A stretch of 64,000 bases of DNA from Palsa-504 sp963742795 (GCA_963742795.1 CAVUNL010000032.1:62001-126000); one strand, 5' to 3'; counted from the first letter of the stretch, positions 37,996 through 46,783 are shown. Notes: a model not told the origin generated them from the letters alone. Numbers and translations: made by a program.

Positions 37996-39084
37996 TTAGC
38001 TTGTCGGGTGGTCCACCGGCATGCCCCGGTGGTGGCAGTCGATGATGGCCTGGCACAGCAGCACGTCCCGCAGGCCGTCCGCGCCGGCCGTCTCCGGCGC
38101 CAGGCCGGTCACGATGGCCTGGTGGAACGCCTCGAGCTCGCGCTTGAACCCGCTCTCGTAGCCCGTGGTCTCCTCGGTCCGCCAGGACCGGCTCGACCCG
38201 TCGCCGCCCTCGATCTCCAGCATGGCCGGCTCGTTGCGCAGGAACGGCGAGGGGAACGCCAGGCGCAGCCGCCGGTCCGGGGCGTACAGCGCGAACTCCA
38301 TCTCGTACCTGGCGATGCCCGGCAGGTCGATCCAGTGGATGGCCACCGGCAGGTCACCGAACCTGAGCATGACCGTGACCTGGTCCAGGGCCAGGCTGGC
38401 GTACTCCAGCCGGGTCGGCTCGCCCAGCAGGCCGCGGACCGTGTTCAGCTCGTGCACCAGCGTGTCGAGCAGCACCATCTCGTAGACCTGCCGCTCCAGG
38501 TCGGTGGCCGTCCCGGTCGCGGCCCTGATCCGCTCGTCGCTGTCGGCCCGCAGGCCGGCCGCCGTCTCGGCCGGCAGCGGCGCCCGGGGGAGCAGCGGGT
38601 AGTGCCCGATATAGGGCCGCATGGGCGACTCGAAGGTGGTCACCCGCAGCAGCCGGGCGCCGTCCAGCCGGGCCGTCTCCTCCCGCATCCGCGCGAACGC
38701 CGGGTCGTACCGTTTCGGGTACCCGGTCATCAGCACCACGCCGGCCTGCTCGGCGGCCGCGACCATGGCCCGGCCCTCGGCAGCGGAAAAGCACATCGGC
38801 TTCTCCGTGAACACATGCCGTCCGGCCCGGGCCGCCGCCTCGGCGATCGGCGCGTGGCTGCCCGAGGTCAGCACCAGCACGGCATCGAGCGGATGGCCGA
38901 GCAGCTCGCGCCAGTCGGTATAGACGGCCGGGATGCCGTAGCGCCCGGCGCAGGCCCGGGCGCTGTCGCCGTCCAGGTCGCACACTGCCGCGACCTCGAA
39001 CCTGTCGGCCAGTTCGGCCAGGTAGTGCAGGTGCATGACCTGGGCGATGACGCCGGTCCCGATCAGCCCGACCTGGACCCTCAC
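37996..39084 (-). CDS. Gfo/Idh/MocA family oxidoreductase 3
   Basis: 362 residues from ATG 39084, intact. RVQVGLIGTGVIAQVMHLHY (GTGVIA fold), VFTEKPMCFSAAEGRAMVAA (EKP motif), TGYPKRYDPAFARMREET and VHELNTVRGLLGEPT are typical. C-terminal residues include ETTGYESGFKRELEAFHQAI, the dimer sheet of this family. It should oxidise a sugar or polyol with NAD(P)H release. Its start overlaps the stop of the TIM-barrel gene upstream by 4 bp (coupled translation), and the next gene starts 9 bp later. Confidence 0.9.
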   Translation of the reverse strand: MRVQVGLIGTGVIAQVMHLHYLAELADRFEVAAVCDLDGDSARACAGRYGIPAVYTDWRELLGHPLDAVLVLTSGSHAPIAEAAARAGRHVFTEKPMCFSAAEGRAMVAAAEQAGVVLMTGYPKRYDPAFARMREETARLDGARLLRVTTFESPMRPYIGHYPLLPRAPLPAETAAGLRADSDERIRAATGTATDLERQVYEMVLLDTLVHELNTVRGLLGEPTRLEYASLALDQVTVMLRFGDLPVAIHWIDLPGIARYEMEFALYAPDRRLRLAFPSPFLRNEPAMLEIEGGDGSSRSWRTEETTGYESGFKRELEAFHQAIVTGLAPETAGADGLRDVLLCQAIIDCHHRGMPVDHPTS

Positions 39085-40070
39085 GCCGGCTCCAGCGCGG
39101 TGTCCGCGGTGTCCTCGATGGCGGCCCGCAGCAGCCGCGCGGCCTCGGGCACGCCTTCGGTGGCGGGCACGAACGGGTCCTCATGCTCGATCGAGATGAC
39201 CCGCGCCGCCGAGCCGTCCAGGGCGCGGATCAGGCCCGCCCACCAGGCCAGATCATGGCCGCGGCCGGGCACCGCGAAGGTCCACGGCATCTCGGCGGCA
39301 GGCTCAGGCCAGCGCCGGTCGAGCAGGCCGTTGAGGGCCATCTGCTCGGCGTGGAGAGACGGTGTCCTTGCCGTGCACATGCGCCACCCGGTCGCCCAGC
39401 GCGGCGGCCACCCGGTGGCCGTCCATGCCCATCCAGAAGAAGTGGCTGGGATCGAGGTTGGCGGCCAGCGACGGCCCCAGCGCCGCCACCCGGCCGAACG
39501 TCTCCACGTTGAACGCGCACGTCCCCGGGTGCAGCTCCAGGCAGACCCGCAGCGGCGGGCTCTCGGCCGCGGCGAACCGGGCCAGGCCCGACCAGTACGG
39601 CGCGATCTGGTCCTCCCACTGCCGCTGGTAGACGCCTTCCAGGTAGGGCAGCCAGCCGCCCGCGCCGAAGTGCGGCACCTGGTCGCCCGGCGCACCGCCC
39701 GGGCAGCCAGGCCAGCGCCACCACCCGGTCCACGCCGAGCAGCGCGGCCAGCCGGATGGCATCACGCAGTGCCCCGTCGTGCTGGCGGGCCAGGTCGCGA
39801 TCGGGATGCAGCGGGTTACCCCAGACGTTCAGCGCGTCGACCCGCAGCCCGTGCCTGGCCATGCCGGCCAGCCAGTCCGACCGGGCCTGGCTGCTGGCCA
39901 GCAGGGCGGCCACATCGCAGTGCGGATGGGGCGCGTAGACCGCCGGCCCCGATCTCGAGCTCGGTCACCTCGGGGGCGTGCTCGCCCAGCCAGGCCATGA
40001 CCTGCTCGAGCGGCCAGTCCAGCAAGGCCTCGAGCACCACGCCGATCCGCAGGGTGCTCCCGGCTGTCAT
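39081..40070 (-). CDS. TIM-barrel sugar phosphate isomerase/epimerase (frameshifted)
   Basis: About 330 residues from ATG 40070 (TLRIGVVLEALLDWPLEQVM, WLGEHAPEVTELEIGAGG). Frames change near 39940, 39700 and 39360; pieces read DALNVWGNPLHPDRDLARQ, YLEGVYQRQWEDQIAPYWSG, VCLELHPGTCAFNVETFG (metal-binding Glu and His), LAANLDPSHFFWMGMDG and GRGHDLAWWAGLIRALDG. It is the first gene of the operon that runs to 33873, and divergent from the GntR gene. An isomerase acting on a keto-sugar or inosose from the dehydrogenases is likely. Confidence 0.78.
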
Positions 40071-40146
40071 TGCGCGCTCAGCCTCCCCACGGTGGCGATG
40101 GTTGATCTTGACCTGGCCCGTTATGACCTGTCAAGAGCCCGTGAAT

Positions 40147-40220
40147 ATGTCCAGACAAAATGGAAAACCTAGCCCGCGGATGGTAACTAACTCTGCAGTG
40201 GTTAGAATGTCCAAACAAAC
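40147..40220. promoter_or_regulatory. Two GntR-type operators between the divergent units
   Basis: TGTCCAGACAAAA (from 40148) and TGTCCAAACAAAC (from 40208) are about 60 bp apart. Each begins with the dyad TGTC-NN-(G/A)ACA typical of HutC-subfamily GntR sites. They lie before both the catabolic operon (start 40070, minus) and gntR (start 40242, plus), as expected for control of both. Confidence 0.68.
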
Positions 40221-40241
40221 GAGCCTAGTGACAACGCGCGG

Positions 40242-41021
40242 ATGGCGACTATGCCAGAACCTGAGGCCACCACCAGCGGCCCCATCACCATCGACCGGAC
40301 CAGCCCGGTTCCGCTGTATTTCCAGCTGGCCCAGCACTTCGAGTCGGCCATCAGGTCCGGTGCGCTCAAGGTCGGCGCCCGGCTGGAGAACGAGGTGCAG
40401 CTGGCTGAGCTGCTGGGCCTGTCGCGGCCCACCGTGCGCGCGGCCTTCCTCTACCTGGCCAACAAGGGCCTGGTGGTCCGCAAGCGCGGCGCGGGCACCC
40501 TGGTGGCCAACGAGCGGATCGACCGCAACGTCGAGCTGACCAGCCTGTATGACGACCTGGCGGCCAGCGGCCGCACCCCGGCCACCCGGGTGCTCAAGGC
40601 CGAGGTCAGCCACGCCACCGACCAGGTCGCCGAGGCGCTGAAGCTGCCCGAGCGGGCGCTGGTGATGTCCCTGGAGCGGATCAGGCTGGCCGACGGCGAG
40701 CCCATGGCCCTGATGCACAACTACCTTCCGGCCGGGCTGGTCCAGCTGAACGTCGACATGCTCGAGCAGCACGGCCTGTATGAGCTGCTGCGCGCCTCCG
40801 GCGTCGGGCTGTACACGGCCACCCAGCGCATGTGCGCCAAGAACGCCTCGGCGGCCGAGGCCCGGATGCTGAATGAGACCCGCGGCACCGCGCTGCTGAC
40901 CATGGAGCGCATCGCCTACGACCAGGCCGGTCGGCCGGTCGAGTTCGCCAGGCACCTGTACCGGGCCTCCCGGTACGCCTTCACCACGACCTTCCCCAGG
41001 CACGAGCCGCTGGCCGGCTGA
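40242..41021 (+). CDS. GntR-family (HutC subfamily, UTRA domain) regulator of the divergent catabolic operon
   Basis: 259 residues from ATG 40242, or ATG 40251 three codons in. Winged-helix: VPLYFQLAQHFESAIRSGAL, VQLAELLGLSRPTVRAAFLY and LVVRKRGAGTLVANER; the C-terminal UTRA ligand domain has ERALVMSLERIRLADGEPMA, LYELLRASGVGLYTATQRM and GRPVEFARHLYRASRYAFTT. Effector is likely a sugar or polyol product of the operon at 33873-40070. The stop codon TGA (41019-41021) lies in the first unit of a 15-bp tandem repeat. Confidence 0.9.
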   Translation: MATMPEPEATTSGPITIDRTSPVPLYFQLAQHFESAIRSGALKVGARLENEVQLAELLGLSRPTVRAAFLYLANKGLVVRKRGAGTLVANERIDRNVELTSLYDDLAASGRTPATRVLKAEVSHATDQVAEALKLPERALVMSLERIRLADGEPMALMHNYLPAGLVQLNVDMLEQHGLYELLRASGVGLYTATQRMCAKNASAAEARMLNETRGTALLTMERIAYDQAGRPVEFARHLYRASRYAFTTTFPRHEPLAG

Positions 41022-41061
41022 CCCCTGCCCGGCTGACCCCTGCTCGGCTGACCCTGCCCGG
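41018..41061. repeat. 15-bp tandem repeat, three units, spanning the gntR stop codon
   Basis: CTGACCCCTGCCCGG, CTGACCCCTGCTCGG and a 14-bp CTGACCCTGCCCGG. The TGA in the first copy ends gntR. Confidence 0.85.
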
Positions 41062-41081
41062 TCAGCCCTGAAGGTCTCTTC

Positions 41082-41098
41082 TTATGCCGAACGGGCCG
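41082..41098 (+). repeat. Dispersed intergenic element, copy 3
   Basis: TTATGCCGAACGGGCCG matches copy 1 at 8884 for 17 bases and then diverges. It sits between gntR and the kinase gene, converging units. Confidence 0.6.
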
Positions 41099-41114
41099 GG
41101 CTGCTCGCCCCGCC

Positions 41115-42689
41115 TCAGCTCTTGCGGAGGGTGGCGGTCTCCTGCTCGATGTTATCCGTCCAGCGGTAGGCCAGCGCGGCACCCTGACGGGTGAACGTCA
41201 CGGTCCCGGCCACGCACCCGCCGGCCTGGGGCTCGCTGAACGTGAGCACCGTCGCCGTGGTGCTGGTCAGGGTGAGGGTGTTGACGCAGCCGCCCGCCTC
41301 GTTCTCCTGCGCCGTCGTCCCGCCTGTCGTCATCGTGAACGTGATGGCGTTCTTGAACCCGAAGCCCGGAGCGCCGATGGCGGCCAGGGTCGCCGTGCCC
41401 TTCCAGGTGCCCGCGAAGGCGGCCGGGATGGCGGACCCGGCGGCCCGGACCGTGGCGGGCGGCGAACTGGCGGGCGGCGTGCCGCCAGCCGAGGCCGGCG
41501 GGGCGCTGCTCGACGTGCCGCTTGAAGTGTGCGACGCAGGCCCCCGGTTGAGCAGCAGGACGCCCGCCACGGCCAGGATGACCACCGCGGCGGCGCTGCC
41601 GGCGGCCAGGGCCAGCCCGCGCCGGGACCGCCGCGATCCCGTGGCCGGGACGGCCGGGACGCCGTGGCCGGCCAGCGTGGACCCGGGCAGCTCGGGCACC
41701 GGGCCGGTGCGGGGGTCAAAGGCCGCCGGCGCCGCCGTGCCCGCCGCCTGGGCCACGCCGGACGGCGAGCTGAGGTGAGTGGGCCCGCTGGCGAAGGGCA
41801 CGCTGTCGACGGGGAAGGCCTGACCCGCCGGTCCGGCCGGAAACCCCGGGCCTGCCGGGGTGATCAGGGTCTGCTGCGGGTACGGCGCGGACGGATCGAC
41901 CAGGCGCAGCATGATGTCGCGGGCCTTCGGCCGCCGGACCGGATCCTTGTCCAGGCACTCGATGATGACCGGCCGCAGCGAGTCAGGCACGCCGGTGACG
42001 TCGGGCACCTCGTTCATGATGCGCATCATGACGGCCATCACCGAGTCGCCGCCGAACGCCAGCCGGCCGGTAGCGGCGAAGATCATCGTCACCGCCCAGG
42101 CGAAAATGTCCACCGCACTGGTCGGCCGGGCCCCGGCCAGCTGCTCGGGCGCGATGAAGGACGGGGTGCCGATCAGGCCGCTGGTGATGGTCGAGGCGTC
42201 GATGAGGCGGGCGATGCCGAAGTCGACCACCCGGGGGCCGTCCGGGCCGAGCAGCACGTTGGCCGGCTTGAAGTCACGGTGCACCACCCCCGCGCCGTGG
42301 ATCGCGGTCAGTGCGGTAGCCGTCCCCACGGCCAGCCGCTGCAGGTCGTGTTCGGGCAGCGGGCCCCGCTCGCGGACCCGGTCCTGCAGCGACGGGCCGT
42401 CGACGAACTCGCTGACGATGTAGCGCCGGTCGCCTTCTGCGGAGGCTTCGATGACGCCGGCCGTGACGAACGGCTGGACCTGGTGCACCGCGTCGAGCTC
42501 GCGGGCCAGCCGCTCGAGCACCATGGCATCGACGCTGGACCGCAGCACCTTGACCGCGACCCGCTCTTCGCCTGGGTCGGTGCCGCGGCCGAGGTAGACG
42601 ATGCCCTGGCCGCCCTCGCCGAGCCGCCCGAGCAGCTCGAAGCGGCCCAGCCGCTCAGGGTCGCCAGGCTCCAGTGGTTTGACCGGCAT
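41115..42689 (-). CDS. Transmembrane Ser/Thr protein kinase with an extracellular domain
   Basis: 524 residues from ATG 42689, intact. Kinase core: LGRLGEGGQGIVYLGRGTD (glycine loop), VAVKVL (lysine), GVVHRDFKPANVLLG (catalytic HRD), RVVDFGIARLID (DFG), IGTPSFIAPEQLAG (APE). A Pro/Ala/Gly linker is followed by one membrane helix (LALAAGSAAAVVILAVAGVL) near residue 350 and an extracellular domain of about 120 residues with two cysteines, FAGTWKGTATLAAIG and GGCVNTLTLTSTTATVL. There are no PASTA repeats. The extracellular domain probably senses a ligand or surface stress. Divergent from a secreted serine hydrolase gene across a promoter that carries a 15-bp repeat. Confidence 0.9.
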   Translation of the reverse strand: MPVKPLEPGDPERLGRFELLGRLGEGGQGIVYLGRGTDPGEERVAVKVLRSSVDAMVLERLARELDAVHQVQPFVTAGVIEASAEGDRRYIVSEFVDGPSLQDRVRERGPLPEHDLQRLAVGTATALTAIHGAGVVHRDFKPANVLLGPDGPRVVDFGIARLIDASTITSGLIGTPSFIAPEQLAGARPTSAVDIFAWAVTMIFAATGRLAFGGDSVMAVMMRIMNEVPDVTGVPDSLRPVIIECLDKDPVRRPKARDIMLRLVDPSAPYPQQTLITPAGPGFPAGPAGQAFPVDSVPFASGPTHLSSPSGVAQAAGTAAPAAFDPRTGPVPELPGSTLAGHGVPAVPATGSRRSRRGLALAAGSAAAVVILAVAGVLLLNRGPASHTSSGTSSSAPPASAGGTPPASSPPATVRAAGSAIPAAFAGTWKGTATLAAIGAPGFGFKNAITFTMTTGGTTAQENEAGGCVNTLTLTSTTATVLTFSEPQAGGCVAGTVTFTRQGAALAYRWTDNIEQETATLRKS

Positions 42690-42753
42690 CGCCTCTCCGG
42701 GGATCGCTTGGCGGCTGCGTCGTGAAAAGAGTATGCGCCCGGCGGGTCACGGT

Positions 42754-42798
42754 GTCCTGGACTACACAGTCCTGGACTACACAGTCCTGGACTACATA
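42754..42798. repeat. 15-bp tandem repeat, three units, in a divergent promoter
   Basis: GTCCTGGACTACACA twice and GTCCTGGACTACATA once, then GTCGACC. It lies between the kinase start (42689) and the hydrolase start (42858). Confidence 0.9.
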
Positions 42799-42857
42799 GT
42801 CGACCGCGTTCATCATGAGGTTGACAGCTCCCAAAGCTGTAAACGGGGAGGAACACG

Positions 42858-43844
42858 ATGAAGTTCAGCCGCGGCCTGGCCGGCATCGTCACGGCGGTCC
42901 TGCTCGGATCGGCAGCGGTCCCGCTGCTGGGCCCGCCGGCCAGCGCCGCGGCCAGCACAACCGCGACCAGCACAACCGCGACCTCCTCGGCCGTGACCGC
43001 CGCAGCCGCCGCGGCCAGCTGCCGGTCACCAGCCCATCCGGCGCTGGCCGCCCGGCTGGCCCGCGACATCGACCGGGCGCTGCGCGGCCGGGTCTCCACC
43101 GTCGCAGTCGGCGTCGATGATCCCGGCCAGGACGTGCAGTGCTGGCTGGACAGCTCGGCGCACTTCGACTCGGCCAGCGTGGTCAAGGTGATCATCCTCG
43201 GCGCCCTGCTCCGCCTGACTCAGGATCAGCACCGGCACCTGACCAAGACCGAGGCCGCCCTGGCCACGGAGATGATCACCGAGTCGGACAACGACGCCGC
43301 TTCCGCGCTGTGGGCCGAGCTTGGCCACCGGTACCTCCAGCACTTCCTGAACCTGGCCCAGCTGAACCGCACCTACCTGGATCCCGGCCCGGCCTGGGGG
43401 CTGACCCAGATCACCGCCTACGACGAGGTGCTGCTGCTGCAGCTGCTGCTGAACCAGAACCGGGTGCTCGATACCGCCTCCCGCGACTACGCGCTCGGCC
43501 TGATGGCCCGGGTCATCCCCTCCCAGCGGTGGGGTGTCCCGGCCGGCGTGCCGCGCAGCCTCACCGTGCATGTCAAGAACGGCTGGCTGCCGCTGTATCC
43601 GTACGGCTGGCGGATCAACAGCATCGGCTGCTTCACCGGTCGCGGCGTCAGTTACAGCGTCGTGGTGCTGACCCAGGACAACCCGACCATGACCTACGGG
43701 ATCGACACCGTTCAGGCCGTCGCCTGGGCCGTCAACCGGGACCTTAACCCCGGGGCGGCGTCGGTCGTGCCGGCCTCAGCGGCTTCGGGGTCGTGGGGCA
43801 CGCCCGACGAGTCCCTCCCAGCGGCGCCGGCAGGCTCCGGCTGA
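42858..43844 (+). CDS. Secreted beta-lactamase-like serine hydrolase
   Basis: 328 residues from ATG 42858 with GGGGAGGA upstream. Signal peptide of about 33 residues (basic start, AGIVTAVLLGSAAVPLLG, cleavage after PPASAAA). Mature domain has the active-site motifs of penicillin-recognising enzymes: SASVVKVIILGALL (SxxK), ITESDNDAASALWAEL (SDN) and TVHVKNGWLPLYPYG (KTG-like, here KNG). A threonine/alanine-rich linker precedes it and a proline/serine tail ends it. It may be a class A-like lactamase or a cell-wall peptidase. Divergent from the Ser/Thr kinase, which may control envelope processes. Confidence 0.85.
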   Translation: MKFSRGLAGIVTAVLLGSAAVPLLGPPASAAASTTATSTTATSSAVTAAAAAASCRSPAHPALAARLARDIDRALRGRVSTVAVGVDDPGQDVQCWLDSSAHFDSASVVKVIILGALLRLTQDQHRHLTKTEAALATEMITESDNDAASALWAELGHRYLQHFLNLAQLNRTYLDPGPAWGLTQITAYDEVLLLQLLLNQNRVLDTASRDYALGLMARVIPSQRWGVPAGVPRSLTVHVKNGWLPLYPYGWRINSIGCFTGRGVSYSVVVLTQDNPTMTYGIDTVQAVAWAVNRDLNPGAASVVPASAASGSWGTPDESLPAAPAGSG

Positions 43845-43885
43845 CCCGTACTATCCGGTTCCGTACTATCCGTTTCCGTCCGCCC

Positions 43886-43945
43886 CGTGTTATCCGGCCC
43901 CGTGTTATCCGGCCCCGTGTTATCCGGCCCCGTGTTATCCGGCGG
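43886..43945. repeat. 15-bp tandem repeat, four units, at the end of the MmcQ/YjbR gene
   Basis: CGTGTTATCCGGCCC three times and CGTGTTATCCGGCGG once. Two more diverged copies of an ACTATCC variant lie at 43846-43875. The stop codon of the MmcQ/YjbR gene (43935-43937) is part of the last unit. Confidence 0.92.
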
Positions 43946-44357
43946 AGTGCTCGCTGAGCCAGGCATCGGCCCTCCGGGCCGACGCCTGGGCCAGCCAGGC
44001 GTCCTGGACCACCTCGGTCAGCTCCTGCAGCGTGAGCTCGCCGATCCGGCTGCCGCGGATCAGCACCGACGGATGGCCGTCGAAGTGCGGGGTGGTGAAG
44101 AACGGCGAGCCCTCGTCCTGCACCAGGGCCTGCTTGTCTGCCTCGGAGCCGACCCAGAACATGATCACATCCGGGTAGCGCTCCCCGGTGCCCGGATCGG
44201 CGGCGTCCGGCCGGGGGGTGCGGAAGAAGACGAAGGACTTGCCGCCCACCTGGTAGACCGGATTGCCGCGCGGCCCCTGCCACACCGTGACGTGCGGCAT
44301 GGCCATGGCCAGCTCGTGGACGTCCGCGACCCGGGCCCGGTGCGCTCTGGCTGCCAT
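43935..44357 (-). CDS. MmcQ/YjbR family protein
   Basis: 140 residues from ATG 44357. MmcQ/YjbR features: MAMPHVTVWQGPRGNPVYQV, GGKSFVFFRTPRPD, DVIMFWVGSEADKQALVQDE, FFTTPHFDGHPSVLIRGSR and ELTEVVQDAWLAQASARRA. The family binds DNA-like surfaces in one structure but has no established enzymatic role. The gene stops inside the 15-bp repeat at 43886-43945. Function unknown. It is transcribed toward the hydrolase gene and is divergent from DUF5995. Confidence 0.82.
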   Translation of the reverse strand: MAARAHRARVADVHELAMAMPHVTVWQGPRGNPVYQVGGKSFVFFRTPRPDAADPGTGERYPDVIMFWVGSEADKQALVQDEGSPFFTTPHFDGHPSVLIRGSRIGELTLQELTEVVQDAWLAQASARRADAWLSEHSAG

Positions 44358-44407
44358 GACAGCAGCCTAGGGGGGCTCGCGCACCACGCGGCCGCGATAA
44401 TGGCGGC

Positions 44408-45133
44408 GTGATCGACGAACTGATCGGCCGGATGGCGGCCCTGCTCGAGCCGCTGCAGGCCGCGGGGGACCAGCGGCGGTATTTCCATGCCACCTACCAG
44501 CGGACTACGGTCGCGGTGGCCGCTGAGCTCGATCGCGGCGGATTCATCGACCCGGACTGGGTGGAACGCTGGGACGTCGTGTTCGCCGACCTGTACCTCG
44601 ACGCCCTGGCCGATGCGCTGGCCGGCCGCCGCCCGCCGCGGCCCTGGGACATCGCCTTCCGCGCCCCGGCCGGTCTGCCTGCCCTCCGGCACGTGCTGCT
44701 GGGCATGAACGCCCACATCAACTACGACCTGCCGCAGGCCCTGGTGGCGGTGATCACCGACGCGGAGTTCGACGATCCAGCGGTGATGGCCCGCCGGGAA
44801 GCCGACCACCGGGCCATCGACCAGGTCCTGGCCGCCCGGGTCGCGGCCGAGGATGACGAGCTGACCAGCATCTCGGGGCCGGGCAGCCTGCTGGACCGGC
44901 TGCTGCGGCCGTTCAACCGGCTGGGCACCCAGCGTTTCCTGCGCGAGGCCCGGGAGAAGGTATGGGCCAACGCCGTCGCCCTCAGCCGTGCCCGACGCCA
45001 GGGCCCGGAGGCTTACCAGACGGTCCTGGCCCAGCTCGAGGAGCTGAGCGCGGCCAAGGTCACGGCCCTGCAGGCGCCCGGCCCGGTCCTGCTCAAGCTG
45101 GCCGCCACCGGCTTCGGCGTCCGGCTGTCCTGA
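44408..45133 (+). CDS. DUF5995 family protein
   Basis: 241 residues from GTG 44408. Conserved segments: RRYFHATYQRTTVAVAAELD, FIDPDWVERWDVVFADLYLD, ALRHVLLGMNAHINYDLPQA (the family motif), FNRLGTQRFLREAREKVWAN. All-alpha, cytoplasmic. The HxxxxD-like residues suggest a metal site, but no function is known. Only 50 bp from the MmcQ/YjbR gene on the other strand. Confidence 0.78.
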   Translation: MIDELIGRMAALLEPLQAAGDQRRYFHATYQRTTVAVAAELDRGGFIDPDWVERWDVVFADLYLDALADALAGRRPPRPWDIAFRAPAGLPALRHVLLGMNAHINYDLPQALVAVITDAEFDDPAVMARREADHRAIDQVLAARVAAEDDELTSISGPGSLLDRLLRPFNRLGTQRFLREAREKVWANAVALSRARRQGPEAYQTVLAQLEELSAAKVTALQAPGPVLLKLAATGFGVRLS

Positions 45134-45149
45134 CCTCGCCGTGAGGGCT

Positions 45150-46783
45150 TCAGCCGGGGATGGGCTGGGTGAGGCGGTACGAGCCACGGGAGTGCTCGTC
45201 GAGGTACTGGCGGATCCGGTTCTCCCAGTCTTCCGGCTCGTAGACCGTCACCCGGTCCCTGGCTTTGGATTCGCCGTCTTGACGCGGGGTTCGCCGTTCC
45301 TGCTCGGTGCGGGCGTTGGCGAAGCAGACGTGGATGGCGTAGTCCAGGTCCAGCCGTTCGCCGTACCAGGGCGGGACGATCGTCCCGGGGGTGATGTCCG
45401 CGTCATGGCAGTCCTCGATCGCTCCATCCGCCTGTGCCAGCTGCGGGCACGACGGGATGGCCGTACCGTCGGAGCGGTAGAACATGAAGGTCGCGTCGCG
45501 GGCGGCGATCAGGCAGCCGCGCTCGTGCACCAGCATGTGGTGGTACTTGCACAAACTGACCAGGTTGTCCAGGCTGGTACGGCCGCCGTTGGACCAGTAC
45601 TGGATGTGGTGCAGGTCCACCCGGCGGGACTCACAGCCCGGGAACCGGCACCGGCAGCTGTCCCGTTCCCGGGCCGCCCGGCGCAGCGCCGCGTTCGGCC
45701 GGCGTCGTCGGCGGCCCAGGTCCAGCAGTTTCCCGGCGCTGTCGTGCAGCATCCAGCTCAGCGTCGCGGACAGGCGATCATCTGCGCGGTGTCACGCTGA
45801 TCGCCGGGCCGTCCTCCACGTGGCAGCGCGCCGGGTCGGCGGGGTGGCCCGGCGGCCGCGGCGGGGCGCCGGCGTTTCCGCGGAAACTTCCCCGGCCTCG
45901 TCGGCCGGGCCGCGCCGGGGCGGGCAGGGGCGATGGCGCCGGTGCCGACGTGCACGACGACCTGGTACACGTCCGGGATCATCAGCGCCGGCCACCTTCC
46001 CGGCCAGGAACGTCTCAGCGATCACCAGCAGCGCGTCGGCCAGACCCGCAGAGGTAGGCGGCTGCGGCTGGCTAGCGTCCGGAGCCTGATCCCCGGTCGG
46101 CGTTTCCGCGGAAACGCCGGCCTGCTGGCCGCTTGCACATGCTGCGGGACGGCCGGATCCGGGTGCTCCTGGTCAGCCGCGTGCGGGTGCTCCAGGTCCC
46201 CGGCGGCCGCGCGCAGCGCCTTGAGCAGGACAGCACCCTGAAGCGGCGGTAGCCGGAACGTCCCGGCCAGCGACCCGTCGTCCTCGAACCGCCACGCCAA
46301 CCGGCGCCGGACCTGCGCGGCGGCGTCATCGGCCGAGCTGACCTGCCGGTGGGCCCGGGCGAACCGCTCCAGTTGGTTGCCCGTCATCGGCCCGGCGATC
46401 TCGGCCAGCCCCGCCTCGGTGTCCGGCGTCGCGATCCGGGTCAGCGCCCGTACCTTCGCATACGACAGCCGCCCGGCGGCGAACTCCCCCCGGATGACCG
46501 GCAGGTCCCGCAAGGCCCGGGCCACCCGCACATGCTCCCGGGCGGTCCCGGACGACATCTGGCACTTCCACGACAGCCACGCCGCGCAGCTGTTCATCTC
46601 CCACGACGCCCAGCCGCGGCGGGCGTCGAAGTCACCAAGCAGCACCAGGAACCGGCAGGTGGCCGCGGCCAGATGGCCCGCCAGCTCGCAGATCTGAGCC
46701 TCGAGCCGCTCCACCGGCACCGTACCGTCGGGGATCGGGGATGGGTCGCCGGGAACGGAGCCCGGCACGTCACTGTCGAACAC
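45150..46783 (-). CDS. DUF222 / HNH endonuclease protein (frameshifted)
   Basis: Likely starts at GTG 46783 (VFDSDVPGSVPGDPSPIPDG); no clear ribosome site. The N-terminal DUF222 part has ERLEAQICELAGHLAAATCR, ARRGWASWEMNSCAAWLSWK, SGTAREHVRVARALRDLPVI and LSYAKVRALTRIA. Frames change near 46080, 45990 and 45785; between lie AETFLAGKVAG and MIPDVYQVVVHVGTG. The C-terminal HNH nuclease is CRFPGCESRRVDLHHIQYWS, DNLVSLCKYHHMLVHERG with the two zinc cysteines and the DLHH metal motif. Such proteins are very common in actinomycetes, often as mobile or defensive genes; role unknown. Two identical palindromes of GTTTCCGCGGAAAC lie inside it (45874, 46102). Confidence 0.82.
45874..45887. repeat. 14-bp palindrome inside the HNH gene, copy 1
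   Basis: GTTTCCGCGGAAAC, a perfect palindrome. The same sequence, extended to 22 bp of symmetry, recurs at 46098-46119 in the same gene, 228 bp away, where it is also in the low-conservation linker. Confidence 0.75.
46098..46119. repeat. 22-bp palindrome inside the HNH gene, copy 2
   Basis: The centre GTTTCCGCGGAAAC (46102-46115) is flanked by CGGC and GCCG, so symmetry extends to 22 bp. Second copy of the element at 45874. Confidence 0.75.

Noticed and set aside
36886..40539. A 1217-codon open frame on the plus strand opposite the Gfo/Idh operon
   Set aside because: It has no family motif and runs antisense to conserved enzymes; long open frames are expected in very high-GC DNA opposite real genes.
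41115..42689. PknB-type kinase with PASTA repeats
   Set aside because: The extracellular part has no PASTA signature; it is a different cysteine-containing domain.
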